Assembly: GCA_905197685.1 (NCBI GenBank)
Contig: CAJJZS010000011.1
Span: forward strand, 1-64,000
Source of the DNA: an uncultured Oscillospiraceae bacterium
GTDB lineage: Bacteria; Bacillota; Clostridia; Oscillospirales; Ruminococcaceae
DNA length: 64,000 bases
Reading direction: 5' to 3'
In this document: one piece after another, positions 34,236 through 42,951 of the stretch
Numbering within the stretch: position 1 is the first letter of the stretch
Layout of the letters: every line of letters starts with the position of its first letter
The notes under the pieces: generated by a model
What the model was told of the DNA's origin: nothing
Seen by the model: the letters and a program-made list of their open reading frames with translations, nothing else
Database searches by the model: none
Translations under genes and position numbers: made by a program

Positions 34236-34317
34236 ACCGGTTTTTTAAGTAATTTAAAATACCAAAGATAACCACTGCTAACAATTCTAAAAGTTGTAAA
34301 ACTTCGGAAGTTGTCAT
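34234..34317 (-). CDS. Type I toxin, holin-like small hydrophobic peptide
   Basis: 27 residues beginning MTTSEVLQLLELL, one TM helix (LLAVVIFGILNYL) and a basic KNR tail, the layout of the MTTYE-type putative holin-like toxins (Hol_Tox, related to TxpA/BsrG). A very strong ribosome binding site, AGGGGGTG, stands seven bases from the ATG. Upstream are a TGCAC/GTGCA leader hairpin (34336-34349) and a TTTACA-17-TATAGT promoter. A convergent antisense promoter lies past its 3' end. Such toxins depolarise the membrane when the RNA antitoxin is lost. Confidence 0.8.
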   Translation of the reverse strand: MTTSEVLQLLELLAVVIFGILNYLKNR

Positions 34318-34383
34318 AGTAGCCACCCCCTTTTATGCACTTTCGTGCAGAGGGAATAACCGTGCCATTCTTTCGATAAAAGT

Positions 34384-34412
34384 ACTATATCATAATTTAA
34401 AAAAATTGTAAA
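34384..34412 (-). promoter_or_regulatory. Promoter of the type I toxin gene
   Basis: Minus-strand TTTACA (34412-34407), 17-base spacer, TATAGT (34389-34384), giving a leader of about 60 bases with a small hairpin. Confidence 0.7.
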
Positions 34413-34436
34413 GATTTGTCGAAGTTTATCCATTAT

Positions 34437-34464
34437 AAAGCTGCCTGATTGGGCGGCTTTTTTT
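34437..34464 (+). terminator. Rho-independent terminator
   Basis: AAGCTGCCTGATTGGGCGGC followed by TTTTTTT. No + gene ends here, so it may insulate relQ. The following 290 bases up to the relQ start show nothing else. Confidence 0.65.
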
Positions 34465-34754
34465 ATGCGGGGCACAACTCCATAAGGAGAGCGCGGGCAG
34501 TCCCCGTATAACAGAAGATTCCCTGCTTTGCTCTTCAAACTTTTTTCAATTTTTATGATGGATTTCGACACAATCTGTCGGTATACTCATTGGTATTATG
34601 GTTGTCTGTTTTTTCCTTTCGCCCGTCGGCAGGTGGATTTTTGTGCGAAAGTGTGCTACACTGGAACAGACAGAAGATTGTCGGAATAAGATAGATTTTG
34701 TAAATGACCGCTCGCGGTTTTACTGATTTTATAAAGATAGGAAGGAAAAGCAAA

Positions 34755-35459
34755 ATGGGGCAGTTGACCAATACCGAAAAGATGTTAAATGATGTTACCA
34801 AGCTGCAATCTCCCCGCAGCCTGATGGAAACGTTTACCGGAATCGAACAGAACATGGCATTGTATGAATCGGGGATTCAGGAAATCCGCACCAAACTGGA
34901 AATCCTGCAAAGAGATGCGCGCTTTGGGGATAAACATAACCCGATTGAATCAATTAAAAGCCGTATCAAACGCCCGATGAGCATCATTGAAAAGATGTAC
35001 CGCAAGGGTTTCCCCATCTCGGTACAGTCGATGAAGGATAACCTCAACGATATTGCGGGAATCCGCGTAATCTGTCCGTTTATCGAGGATATTTACACCG
35101 TCGCGGATATGCTGATTCGCCAAGATGACCTGACGCTGATTACGCAAAAGGATTATATCAAAAATCCAAAACCGAACGGCTACCGCAGCTATCATCTGGT
35201 TTTGGAAGTTCCGGTTTTTCTTTCCGACGGAAAAGAACCGGTTCGCGTTGAAGTGCAGCTGAGAACCATCGCGATGGACTTTTGGGCAAGTTTAGAGCAT
35301 CAAATCCACTATAAATCCAGCCATGAAGTTCCCGACTGCGTGGTGGACGAATTGAAGGAATGTGCGGAAATCATCGCCCACACCGACGAAAGAATGCAGC
35401 GTCTTTCCAAACAAATTCGCTGTATCAGCGACCCGCAGGAGTCTGTCTTAAAAAAATAA
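34755..35459 (+). CDS. relQ: Small alarmone synthetase (GTP pyrophosphokinase, RelQ/YjbM-like)
   Basis: About 234 residues from the ATG with GGAAGGAA upstream; the frame upstream has no site. A single RelA/SpoT synthetase domain: SIKSRIKRPMSIIEKM, DNLNDIAGIRVICPFIEDIY, YIKNPKPNGYRSYHLVLEVP and EVQLRTIAMDFWASLEHQI. No HD hydrolase or regulatory domains, so it only makes (p)ppGpp, usually under cell-wall stress. RelQ is the closest named type; RelP cannot be fully excluded. Confidence 0.92.
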   Translation: MGQLTNTEKMLNDVTKLQSPRSLMETFTGIEQNMALYESGIQEIRTKLEILQRDARFGDKHNPIESIKSRIKRPMSIIEKMYRKGFPISVQSMKDNLNDIAGIRVICPFIEDIYTVADMLIRQDDLTLITQKDYIKNPKPNGYRSYHLVLEVPVFLSDGKEPVRVEVQLRTIAMDFWASLEHQIHYKSSHEVPDCVVDELKECAEIIAHTDERMQRLSKQIRCISDPQESVLKK

Positions 35460-35587
35460 AGCGCCGCAAGACGGCAGAAAAGAATTGTAATTTACCGACG
35501 GATTGGGTATAATGAAATTACAGAATCCTGCCTGCGCCTTTGGGCAGAATCCGCTGAAAAAAGACAAAACAAAAAGGAGTGTGCTTC

Positions 35588-35839
35588 ATGAAAAAAAGCG
35601 TAGTGATTTCTCTGATTGCGCTGGGCGTTTCGGTAATCGGTCTGATTATCGCGCTTGCCGCATGGGTTCAGAAAAAACGGGACTTAATCTGTGACGATTT
35701 TGACGATGACCTCTTAACCGATGACGAAGAGGACGAATATATTGCCTCGCAATATGCGCAGCCGTCGCAGCCGGATTATGATAATCTTTCCGAAGCAGAC
35801 GACGAACCGGTTGGACTTTCCCTTGAGGATGAAGAATAA
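35588..35839 (+). CDS. Small acidic single-pass membrane protein
   Basis: 83 residues from the ATG with AAGGAGTG upstream. One N-terminal helix (about 4-24), a basic QKKR, then a strongly acidic tail (DDFDDDLLTDDEEDEY, ending SLEDEE). Orientation suggests a cytoplasmic acidic tail. Unknown function. It lies between relQ and the initiator tRNA. Confidence 0.7.
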   Translation: MKKSVVISLIALGVSVIGLIIALAAWVQKKRDLICDDFDDDLLTDDEEDEYIASQYAQPSQPDYDNLSEADDEPVGLSLEDEE

Positions 35840-35915
35840 TTGGGACCGAATACCTCTCCGACAGCAAAGCGCGGGGAGGTATTTTACTTTTTTTAAAAAT
35901 ATTTTTAAAAAGGGG

Positions 35916-35947
35916 TTGCTTTTTTCAATAGAATATGTTATTATAAT
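35916..35947 (+). promoter_or_regulatory. Promoter of the initiator tRNA gene
   Basis: TTGCTT (35916-35921), then TATTAT at 17-base spacing (35939-35944), overlapping TATAAT (35942-35947). Confidence 0.6.
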
Positions 35948-35966
35948 TAAGCACTAAAAAATATAT

Positions 35967-36043
<77 letters not shown>

Positions 36044-36046
36044 GTT

Positions 36047-36083
36047 AAGACTCATCGTCAATAGACGGTGAGTCTTTTTTTGT
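36047..36083 (+). terminator. Terminator of the initiator tRNA
   Basis: AAGACTCATCGTC and GACGGTGAGTCTT form a 13-bp stem (one G:T), followed by a T-run. Confidence 0.9.
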
Positions 36084-36193
36084 TTGTTTTCATGATTATT
36101 CCAAATAACAGCAGAGGGAACAAAAAGGGTTACAAATATTGCTGTTGGGCATTTGGAAAATATTTGCTTTTTATTTATTTTTTATTATCAATG

Positions 36194-36222
36194 TTGACAC
36201 AAAATTTTTTATCTGTTATTAT
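36194..36222 (+). promoter_or_regulatory. Promoter of the oligopeptide-binding protein gene
   Basis: Consensus TTGACA (36194-36199), 17 bases, TATTAT (36217-36222). The leader is about 120 bases, A/T-rich, without an obvious riboswitch. Confidence 0.7.
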
Positions 36223-36350
36223 TTAGATATACAAGTTAATCTGGTTTTTGTGCGTTTTTTTATCCGTTCAAAGTTATACTATTTTAGAAATTAGAAAAAG
36301 CCACTGACCGATAACATTTTTCTGTAAAAAATCCTAAGGAGGATATAATA

Positions 36351-38381
36351 ATGAACAAAACAGCAACAAAGATGCTGGCTCTGTGTGCAGCTGCTATGAT
36401 GACTCTGACTGCTTGCACCGGTAATGCACCTGCTACCGAAGAAGAAAAACCAAACGATGCAGCTTCTGCCGAATCTGAAAACAAAGGCGAAGCAGCAGAC
36501 AAAGAAGGCGATGACAAAGCGGTTGATGTTTCTGATGTTGTCGGCAAACATGAAATCACCGATTTGGTACTTCCAAAACTGGCTCAGAATGAATTGACTA
36601 CCTTCAACATTCTGCACAGCGAAACCAACGAAGACTTTGAAGTTCTCTTCAACCTCGTTGAAGGTCTTCTGGAAAAAGACAGCCTTGATAAACGTCATCC
36701 ATGTATCGCTACCGAATGGGGTTCCGAAGACGGCGGTCTTAACTGGACCTTCAAACTCCGCAACGATGTAAAATGGGTTGACATGAACGGCAACATTAAA
36801 GCTGACTGCGTTGCAGACGACTTCCTGACTGCTCTTGAATGGACTCTTAACTTCCACAAAAACGATTCTGTCGGAACCTCTATGCCTTGCCAGATGATCA
36901 AAGGCGCACAGGAATACTACGATTACACCAAGAGCCTGTCCAAAGAAGACGCTTATGCTCTCACTGCCGGTGAAGGCTCCAAATTCCGTGAAATGGTTGG
37001 CGTTGAAGCTCCGGATGCTTACACCCTGCATTACACCTGCACCTCTGAAAAACCTTACTTTGATTCTCTGATGTCTTACACTACCGGTATGCCAATGTCT
37101 CAGGCTATGATCGATGAACTGGGCGGCGTTGACGGCGTTCGTGCAATGAACAACGAAAATATGTGGTACAACAGCTGCTACACCATGACCTCTTATTTGC
37201 AGGGCAACGAAAAAGTTCTCACCAAAAACCCTGAATACTGGGACAAAGACTGCTTCCTGTTCGATACTGTTACCTTAAAAATGGTAGAGTCTAACGATGT
37301 TGCTTACCAGCTGTATCAGTCCGGTGAGGTTGACTACGTAAAACTCGGCGAATCTATGGTTAAAACAATCAGCGAAAATCCAAACCATGAATTCCATGAC
37401 TACCTGGTTCCGGACGTTCCGGCTGCTTACTCCAACCAGTTCCATTGGAACTATGACAAACATCTGGAAGACGGTTCCGAAGATGTAAACTGGAACAAAG
37501 CAATCGCTAACGAAAACTTCCGTAAAGCAATGTACTACGGTCTGGATCTTACCGACTACCTCCGCCGTCAAAACACCCTTGACCCGCTCTCCTGCCAGAA
37601 CGATACCTTCACCTGCGATCGTTTGAGCTACACTTCCGACGGCAGAGATTATACCGATTTGGTAAAAGAAAAAATCAAACTGCCGGCAGAACCAAAAGTA
37701 GAAGGCAAACCAACCCGTTTTGACCCTGAAAAAGGACAGGAATACAAGGCAAAAGCTATGGAAGAACTGACTGCTCAGGGCGTTACCTTCCCGGTTGAAC
37801 TGGATTGGTACGTTAAAGGCGGTAACCAGCAAGAACTTGATATGGCAACCGTTCTTCAGACTGTATTCAAAAACTCCCTTGGTGATGACTTTATCACTGT
37901 AAAAGTTAACCAGTACGTATCCAGTATGAATCAGGAAGTTCGTACTCCTAAACTCCAGTCTGTTCAGACCAGCGGTTGGGGCGCAGACTACAGCGACCCG
38001 GAAAACTACCTCACTCAGATGGTAAACGACAGCGATGCTGCATGGTATGCAACTTCTTTTGAAAACATCAAGGATCTCCCGGAAAAAGATTACAACAAAG
38101 AACTGATTGCACAGTTCACCGAATTTACCAGACTGGTAAACGAAGCTGTTGCCATCACCAAAGATATGGATGCGCGTTATGATGCTCTTGCAACCGCAGA
38201 AGCTTACCTGCTTGAGCATGCTCTCGTAATGCCTTCCAGCACCACTTCTTCTTTCGCACTGAGCCGCTTTAACACTCAGGGTGAATGGGCAAAAGAGAAA
38301 ATCAAAAACTTTGAAACCTGCAAAGACGGCTACACCTACGAAGAAATGCAGGCTGTTATAGAATCAAGAAAAGCAAAATAA
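36351..38381 (+). CDS. ABC transporter solute-binding lipoprotein, family 5 (oligopeptide type)
   Basis: 676 residues. Lipoprotein signal MNKTATKMLALCAAAMMTLT with lipobox Cys at 22, then a Glu/Lys/Ala-rich linker. SBP family 5 layout: VEGLLEKDSLDKRHPCIATE, WTFKLRNDVKWVD and the C-terminal ATAEAYLLEHALVMPS segment. AAGGAGG lies ideally upstream. The codon choice (GCT, AAC, CTG, GGC dominating) differs from neighbours and looks adapted for high expression. No permease or ATPase genes are adjacent, so it works with components encoded elsewhere. It could feed peptide nutrients or signals. Confidence 0.9.
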   Translation: MNKTATKMLALCAAAMMTLTACTGNAPATEEEKPNDAASAESENKGEAADKEGDDKAVDVSDVVGKHEITDLVLPKLAQNELTTFNILHSETNEDFEVLFNLVEGLLEKDSLDKRHPCIATEWGSEDGGLNWTFKLRNDVKWVDMNGNIKADCVADDFLTALEWTLNFHKNDSVGTSMPCQMIKGAQEYYDYTKSLSKEDAYALTAGEGSKFREMVGVEAPDAYTLHYTCTSEKPYFDSLMSYTTGMPMSQAMIDELGGVDGVRAMNNENMWYNSCYTMTSYLQGNEKVLTKNPEYWDKDCFLFDTVTLKMVESNDVAYQLYQSGEVDYVKLGESMVKTISENPNHEFHDYLVPDVPAAYSNQFHWNYDKHLEDGSEDVNWNKAIANENFRKAMYYGLDLTDYLRRQNTLDPLSCQNDTFTCDRLSYTSDGRDYTDLVKEKIKLPAEPKVEGKPTRFDPEKGQEYKAKAMEELTAQGVTFPVELDWYVKGGNQQELDMATVLQTVFKNSLGDDFITVKVNQYVSSMNQEVRTPKLQSVQTSGWGADYSDPENYLTQMVNDSDAAWYATSFENIKDLPEKDYNKELIAQFTEFTRLVNEAVAITKDMDARYDALATAEAYLLEHALVMPSSTTSSFALSRFNTQGEWAKEKIKNFETCKDGYTYEEMQAVIESRKAK

Positions 38382-38463
38382 TTGATTTTCCTTTCGTTTG
38401 AGAGCCGTGCTGTTTCGGAAAGCAGGATAGCGCTGCTCTCTCCTATCTGCAACATCTGTAATA

Positions 38464-38498
38464 AAAGAAGCTGTTCCTATTTTGGGGGCAGCTTCTTT
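38464..38498 (+). terminator. Terminator of the binding-protein gene
   Basis: AAAGAAGCTG pairs exactly with CAGCTTCTTT around a 15-base loop, with a short T tail. The remaining 200 bases up to 38710 show nothing recognisable. Confidence 0.6.
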
Positions 38499-38710
38499 AT
38501 TATATCTCCGGATAAATCCCCTTCCTCAGCAACAAAACAACACTTATGTTTACAGCGGTATACTGAAATTGTAGCAGTGGTGTTTTATTGACCTCACGTC
38601 ATAAAGATGTTTGAGCGAAGAATCAGTCGGGGACGCACCCGCTTATCCGATAGGATTTATAAATAAAAAAACAGATACGAAAATATTGTCTTACCCCATT
38701 TTAACAGTCA

Positions 38711-38760
38711 AAAAAATCCCCCTGAACACGAATGATGTTTCGCAGATTCAGGGAGATTTT
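38711..38760 (-). terminator. Terminator of the HAD phosphatase gene
   Basis: Minus-strand ATCTCCCTGAA and TTCAGGGGGAT with a long loop, followed by TTTTTT. Confidence 0.65.
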
Positions 38761-38765
38761 ATCTT

Positions 38766-39539
38766 TTAGTCCGGAATGTCGCCGACGCCGTTGAGAATCA
38801 ATCTCGGGCGGTACGGGAAGAGTTTCACTGTTTCGCGGGTGGAAACACCGGACAGCACAAGGGCGGTATCCAAACCACTTTCGATGCCGGCAACGATGTC
38901 GGTATCCATACGGTCACCAATCATGACCGCCTCGCGGGAGTGAACGCCCAGCATATTTAATCCGGTACGCATCATCAGCGGATTTGGTTTGCCGATGTAG
39001 TACGCTTCCTTTCCGGTTACCAGTTCAATCGGTTTTACAAACGCGCGGCAGGCAGGCATGATTCCCTGCTCGGTCGGACCGGTGAGGTCATAGTTTGTAC
39101 CGATCAAACGCGCGCCGTTCTGCACATGCTGAACGGCTTTGCAGATGTTGTCATAGTTATAGCTGGAGGATTCCCCAATGACAACATAGTCGGGAGCAGT
39201 ATCGTCTAAGGTAATTCCTTTTTCATACAAAGCATTGTACAGTCCCGGTTCTCCGATGACAAAAACGTGCGCGTTCGGACTTTGACGGGAGATAAATTCG
39301 GCTGTGGCAAGGGCGCTGGTATAAAAGTGGCGTTCGTCCACCTCCAAACCCATGCGGGCAAGTTTTTCCTGCAATTCTTTCGGTGTTTTGCCGCTGTTAT
39401 TGGTCAAAAACAAAAACTGTTTGTTTTCCCGATACAGCCATTCGACAAATTCCTTAACACCGGGTAAAATTCTGTTTCCGTGGTAGATAACTCCATCCAT
39501 ATCGCAGATGAAGCCTTTTGCGCTGCGAAGCTGTTCCAT
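38766..39539 (-). CDS. HAD-IIA family sugar-phosphate phosphatase (NagD-like)
   Basis: 257 residues. Nucleophile motif CDMDGVIYHG near residue 12, LTNNSGKT (motif II), KPNPLM (Lys motif III) and MIGDRMDTDIVAG (motif IV): complete HAD catalytic set with a C2 cap. Relatives dephosphorylate small sugar phosphates or p-nitrophenyl phosphate. AAAGGAG precedes the ATG; promoter at 39582-39610. Substrate unknown. Confidence 0.92.
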   Translation of the reverse strand: MEQLRSAKGFICDMDGVIYHGNRILPGVKEFVEWLYRENKQFLFLTNNSGKTPKELQEKLARMGLEVDERHFYTSALATAEFISRQSPNAHVFVIGEPGLYNALYEKGITLDDTAPDYVVIGESSSYNYDNICKAVQHVQNGARLIGTNYDLTGPTEQGIMPACRAFVKPIELVTGKEAYYIGKPNPLMMRTGLNMLGVHSREAVMIGDRMDTDIVAGIESGLDTALVLSGVSTRETVKLFPYRPRLILNGVGDIPD

Positions 39540-39581
39540 AAGTAGCTTCTCCTTTCCTGATTCTCTTTCTTTTTCCCTTTT

Positions 39582-39610
39582 ATTGTAACATGGGTTTTGG
39601 AGGAATGCAA
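39582..39610 (-). promoter_or_regulatory. Promoter of the HAD phosphatase gene
   Basis: Minus-strand TTGCAT (39610-39605), 17 bases, TACAAT (39587-39582). The rest of this 370-base divergent gap is A/T-rich with only the facing promoter. Confidence 0.6.
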
Positions 39611-39796
39611 TTTCATAATCTGTGAAAAAGATAAGGATTTATGCAAGAACAGATGATTCTTTTTTGAAGAAAAGCAAAAGTTTCCGACGCAATTTCTTTT
39701 TGAATAATATCATCCAATCTGTAATCATTGTAAATCTTTCTATGGGGCGTCCGCTTTTTTTATGCGGCGTACAGTTCTGTCTAATTCAAGTTTTTA

Positions 39797-39825
39797 TTGA
39801 ATTTCATCGCAAAACATGATATGAT
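39797..39825 (+). promoter_or_regulatory. Promoter of the deaminase gene
   Basis: TTGAAT (39797-39802), 17 bases, TATGAT (39820-39825), about 85 bases before the ATG. Confidence 0.65.
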
Positions 39826-39909
39826 GAAAAAAATAGAAAAGGGGCGTTTTTCGTTTATCTTCGCCGTATCGCCCCTGCCCTTTACCCCCCAAAAGAAAGG
39901 AACTGTTAC

Positions 39910-40398
39910 ATGAAAAGAGTAGATAAAATCAATTATTATCTGGATATTGCCCAGACTGTTGCCGCAAGAGGAACCTGTCTGCGGCGTAATTTCGGCGCAA
40001 TTATCGTAAAAAATGACGAGATTATCTCGACCGGCTATGTCGGCGCACCCAGAGGCAGACAAAATTGCTGTGATTTAGGCTACTGTACCCGCGAAAAACT
40101 CCATGTTCCCCGCGGAGAACGCTATGAGCTGTGCCGCTCGGTTCATGCAGAGGCAAACGCAATCATCAGCGCGCCCCGCTCCGAAATGATTGGAAGCACT
40201 TTGTATCTGGTCGGTTTGGAGTACAAGGACGGCAGCTATGTAGAAAATGCCAATCCTTGCGCGATGTGCAAGCGTCTGATTATCAATGCGGGAATTGAAA
40301 AGGTGATTGTCCGCGACACCAAAGACACCTATCGTCTGATTGACGTTTATGAGGAGTGGGGCAATCAGGACGCTTCGATGGAGCAGATTGGATATTAA
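39910..40398 (+). CDS. dCMP deaminase family protein (ComEB-like)
   Basis: 162 residues. The zinc-dependent deaminase motifs are HAEANAI (His and catalytic Glu) and PCAMCKR (two Cys ligands). An additional Cys-rich insert (CCDLGYCTREKL) is typical of dCMP deaminases and ComEB. It converts dCMP to dUMP for thymidylate synthesis. AAAGGAA precedes the ATG. Monocistronic. Confidence 0.9.
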   Translation: MKRVDKINYYLDIAQTVAARGTCLRRNFGAIIVKNDEIISTGYVGAPRGRQNCCDLGYCTREKLHVPRGERYELCRSVHAEANAIISAPRSEMIGSTLYLVGLEYKDGSYVENANPCAMCKRLIINAGIEKVIVRDTKDTYRLIDVYEEWGNQDASMEQIGY

Positions 40399-40440
40399 CG
40401 GAAAACGGGAGCGAATGAAAAATATTCGCTCCCTCTTTTT

Positions 40441-40454
40441 ATTTCCTGGGAAAT
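40441..40454. repeat. ATTTCCTGGGAAAT, variant of the dispersed palindrome
   Basis: One base off the exact 14-mer. With the exact copy at 40588 it flanks the region upstream of the thioredoxin-fusion gene. Confidence 0.5.
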
Positions 40455-40587
40455 GTTTTTTCTTTCTTTATGATTATTTTCTATATCTTTTATCAATTTC
40501 ATCTTATCCGATTCTTTTACAAAAATCAATTCACTTTTTATACAAGAAAAACTCCGCTTTTTCGGCAGTTATTTCCCATTTCCCGAC

Positions 40588-40601
40588 ATTTCCCGGGAAA
40601 T
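40588..40601. repeat. ATTTCCCGGGAAAT palindrome, copy 2
   Basis: Exact 14-bp palindrome, 25 bases upstream of the -35 of the thioredoxin-fusion promoter. Confidence 0.7.
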
Positions 40602-40625
40602 AGTTTCTGTCGCAAATACCGCCCC

Positions 40626-40654
40626 TTGACGAAAGCGCGGGGGCAGTGTATAGT
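40626..40654 (+). promoter_or_regulatory. Promoter of the thioredoxin-fusion gene
   Basis: TTGACG (40626-40631), 17 bases, TATAGT (40649-40654), 38 bases before the start codon. Confidence 0.75.
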
Positions 40655-40691
40655 GATAGAAAGAGAAATTTTTGTATCGGAGGGAAAGCTC

Positions 40692-42089
40692 ATGTTCGTT
40701 ACCTCAAAAATCCGTAAAATGCTGTGCGCTTTCTGCGCTGTCATTCTGTTTGTTCCCATCGTACAGCTGTCTGCAAGCGCGGCAGAGATTACCCAACTCG
40801 GACACCCCAAAAAGATGTTGTTGGGCGAACCGGTTGCGCTAAATCGCTTCTGCGATGAGAAAGGTTCACCCGTTTCCATTCAGCCAAAGGAAGGACAGTA
40901 CACCCTGCTGACCTACTGGGCAAGCTGGTGTCCCGACTGCAGGGAAGAATTTTCCTACTTGCCAAAGCTCAAGGAGGTACTCAAAGAATACCCGAATGTC
41001 CAATGGTATCTGGTAAACCGCACCGACGGGGAGCGGGAAACACTACAAACCGCCGCTGCCTTTATCAAGAAAAAACAAATCGGTCTTCCTGTTGTCTACG
41101 ATAAAGACCTTCGGTTTTCCGATTCGGTCGGCATTGTGCAGATTCCCACCACGATTTTACTTGACCCGCAGGGCAGGGCGGTTATCTGCTATCCGAATAT
41201 CATCAAATCACAGGGACATCTGCAGGCGATGCTCGACTATGCTGTGAAAGGAGCGGACAGTGCTACCTATTCTTATGTCAGCAATTCTTTGCTTAACAAG
41301 GACGGCTCGGTCGCTTCTGCTCCCGCAGGCTCTCCTGCGCAGTCAATGCTTGCCGAATATGCGGCTCTCAGCTTGAATCCGGAGCTGCTTCAGCTGCAAA
41401 AATCCCGTCTTTCCGCCTACAACGGCACAACCGGCGACCTCGGAAACGATTTACAGATGCTGCGCGTCCTTTCTGCGTGGAAAGGTTATGAAACGGACAG
41501 TCTGAAATTAAAGCAGAAAATTTCCCAACAATATTTCCCGGGAAATCAATGGAGCAAAACGGTTGCGCTCAGCGACCTTGATTTGGGCGCGTTGGAGCTT
41601 CTGGGAAACAAACAGATTTCCGAAACTGCTCTGCAAATCGTTCAAAAGGGTTATATCAGCCCCGACTTCCCGCTGTACCAAAGCGAATACAACACCGAGA
41701 AAAAGCAATATTCGGACAGCAGCATTGATATGTTTGACTCACTGATGACCGTGTATCACTTAGCGCAACAAGGAAAAGTAAAGAAGCAAACGATTGACTG
41801 GCTGCGAAAGACGGTTGAAACCACCGGAATCAAGGCTCGATATGACCAAAACGGAAAGCCGCTTGCGCGTTACAACTACGAAACTCCCGGCTTATACGCC
41901 TTAACCGGTCTGATTGCATTGGAGTGCGGGGAACAGTCTTTGCTGACCGACTCCCTGATTCGCATGGAAAACAGCCGCGTATTTGACAGCGCAAGCAAAC
42001 AGAACGGCAGCTTTTCCGCGAAAGGTGATGACCCTGCACTGGAGCAAATCCTGCCGCTTGTTCTCTACGCAAAGATGCAGCAGAAATAA
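40692..42089 (+). CDS. Secreted thioredoxin-like protein fused to an alpha-helical C-terminal domain
   Basis: 465 residues from the ATG with GGAGGG upstream. Sec signal peptide ending QLSASAAE, then a TlpA/ResA-type thioredoxin domain (about 35-185) with active site WASWCPDC and the cis-proline IPTT. Residues 230-465 are helical with repeats such as YETPGLYALTGLIALECGE, recalling the alpha/alpha toroid of GH8-like glycosidases; that assignment is tentative and no catalytic residues could be verified. It probably acts outside the membrane on disulfides, perhaps targeted by the C-terminal domain. Confidence 0.75.
   Translation: MFVTSKIRKMLCAFCAVILFVPIVQLSASAAEITQLGHPKKMLLGEPVALNRFCDEKGSPVSIQPKEGQYTLLTYWASWCPDCREEFSYLPKLKEVLKEYPNVQWYLVNRTDGERETLQTAAAFIKKKQIGLPVVYDKDLRFSDSVGIVQIPTTILLDPQGRAVICYPNIIKSQGHLQAMLDYAVKGADSATYSYVSNSLLNKDGSVASAPAGSPAQSMLAEYAALSLNPELLQLQKSRLSAYNGTTGDLGNDLQMLRVLSAWKGYETDSLKLKQKISQQYFPGNQWSKTVALSDLDLGALELLGNKQISETALQIVQKGYISPDFPLYQSEYNTEKKQYSDSSIDMFDSLMTVYHLAQQGKVKKQTIDWLRKTVETTGIKARYDQNGKPLARYNYETPGLYALTGLIALECGEQSLLTDSLIRMENSRVFDSASKQNGSFSAKGDDPALEQILPLVLYAKMQQK
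41533..41546. repeat. ATTTCCCGGGAAAT palindrome, copy 3 (inside coding sequence)
   Basis: Exact 14-mer within the thioredoxin-fusion gene, where it encodes part of QYFPGNQW. Confidence 0.7.
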
Positions 42090-42108
42090 TTCTGTTCTGA
42101 TAAAAACA

Positions 42109-42156
42109 CAAAACCGTCGAGAGTGTTTTACCGCAAACATTCCCGACGGTTTTTCA
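42109..42156. terminator. Bidirectional terminator
   Basis: AAACCGTCG and CGACGGTTT with an extended inner stem (GTGTTT/AAACAT), between the convergent thioredoxin-fusion and MerR genes. Confidence 0.85.
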
Positions 42157-42158
42157 TT

Positions 42159-42929
42159 TTACATCATTTTGTCCGAAAGATTGGAAACTACGGCGTCACG
42201 CAAAAATTCAGCGCAGCCGCAAAGGTTTCTGTCATAATATTCGGTAAATCTTGGGTCGGCAACATACATCTGTACCAATCCCAGATGCGCTTGTTTGCTG
42301 TATTGATTCCAACTGAAAGAAAGCCATTTGCGGTGCAGTTCGTAAAGCTGTTTTCCTAAATTTCCCGCAGGGTCGGCAGATTCCCGTACTGCCTGCTCTG
42401 CCAAAGATCGAATTTCTTCCTCCAATTCCTTCATCTCTTGATATTCCTCCTGCTTTAAGGAAAGGAAACGGTCTTTACTTTCTTTTACCGTATCTTCTCC
42501 GTACTTTTCCCGCAGTTCGCTTCCGTATTTTTGCTCATTCTCCTGCCATTTTTCCTGTTTAAAGCCTTCAAATTTTTTCCAATCCTGCATTTCGATTCCT
42601 CCCTGTTCACTTTGAATGGTCTGCTGCACCGTTTGAATCAGCCGCTGCAAGCGTTCTTCTTCCTTACGCAAACGGATCAAATGTTCTGTCAGAATCTGCC
42701 TCCGCTGCTGTTCGTTTTTGCTGAGCAGCGGAGGAATTTCTTTGAGTGCAATCCCCATATCTCGATAGAGAAGAATCTCCTGCAAACGCTTTACCTCTTC
42801 TTCCCCATACAACCGATAGCCGTTTTCGCTGCGTTTTTGGGGAGAAAGCAGATTCATCTTGTCATACCAGCGCAGTGTTCGCGGGGTAATTCCCGCCAGT
42901 TTCGCTAACTGATGAACGGTATATTCCAT
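42159..42929 (-). CDS. MerR family regulator with TipAS-like drug-binding domain
   Basis: 256 residues. Residues 1-70 are the MerR winged helix (HQLAKLAGITPRTLRWYDKM, then GYRLYGEEEVKRLQEILLYR). A long coiled coil follows (about 75-115), and residues 125-256 match the TipAS domain (KFEGFKQEKWQENEQKYG, then LVQMYVADPRFTEYYD), which traps thiopeptide-like antibiotics in TipAL. The promoter has the diagnostic 19-bp spacer with a perfect dyad, indicating autoregulation. GGGAGGTG precedes the ATG. Confidence 0.9.
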   Translation of the reverse strand: MEYTVHQLAKLAGITPRTLRWYDKMNLLSPQKRSENGYRLYGEEEVKRLQEILLYRDMGIALKEIPPLLSKNEQQRRQILTEHLIRLRKEEERLQRLIQTVQQTIQSEQGGIEMQDWKKFEGFKQEKWQENEQKYGSELREKYGEDTVKESKDRFLSLKQEEYQEMKELEEEIRSLAEQAVRESADPAGNLGKQLYELHRKWLSFSWNQYSKQAHLGLVQMYVADPRFTEYYDRNLCGCAEFLRDAVVSNLSDKMM

Positions 42930-42951
42930 CTAAATTCACCTCCCGACTTTT

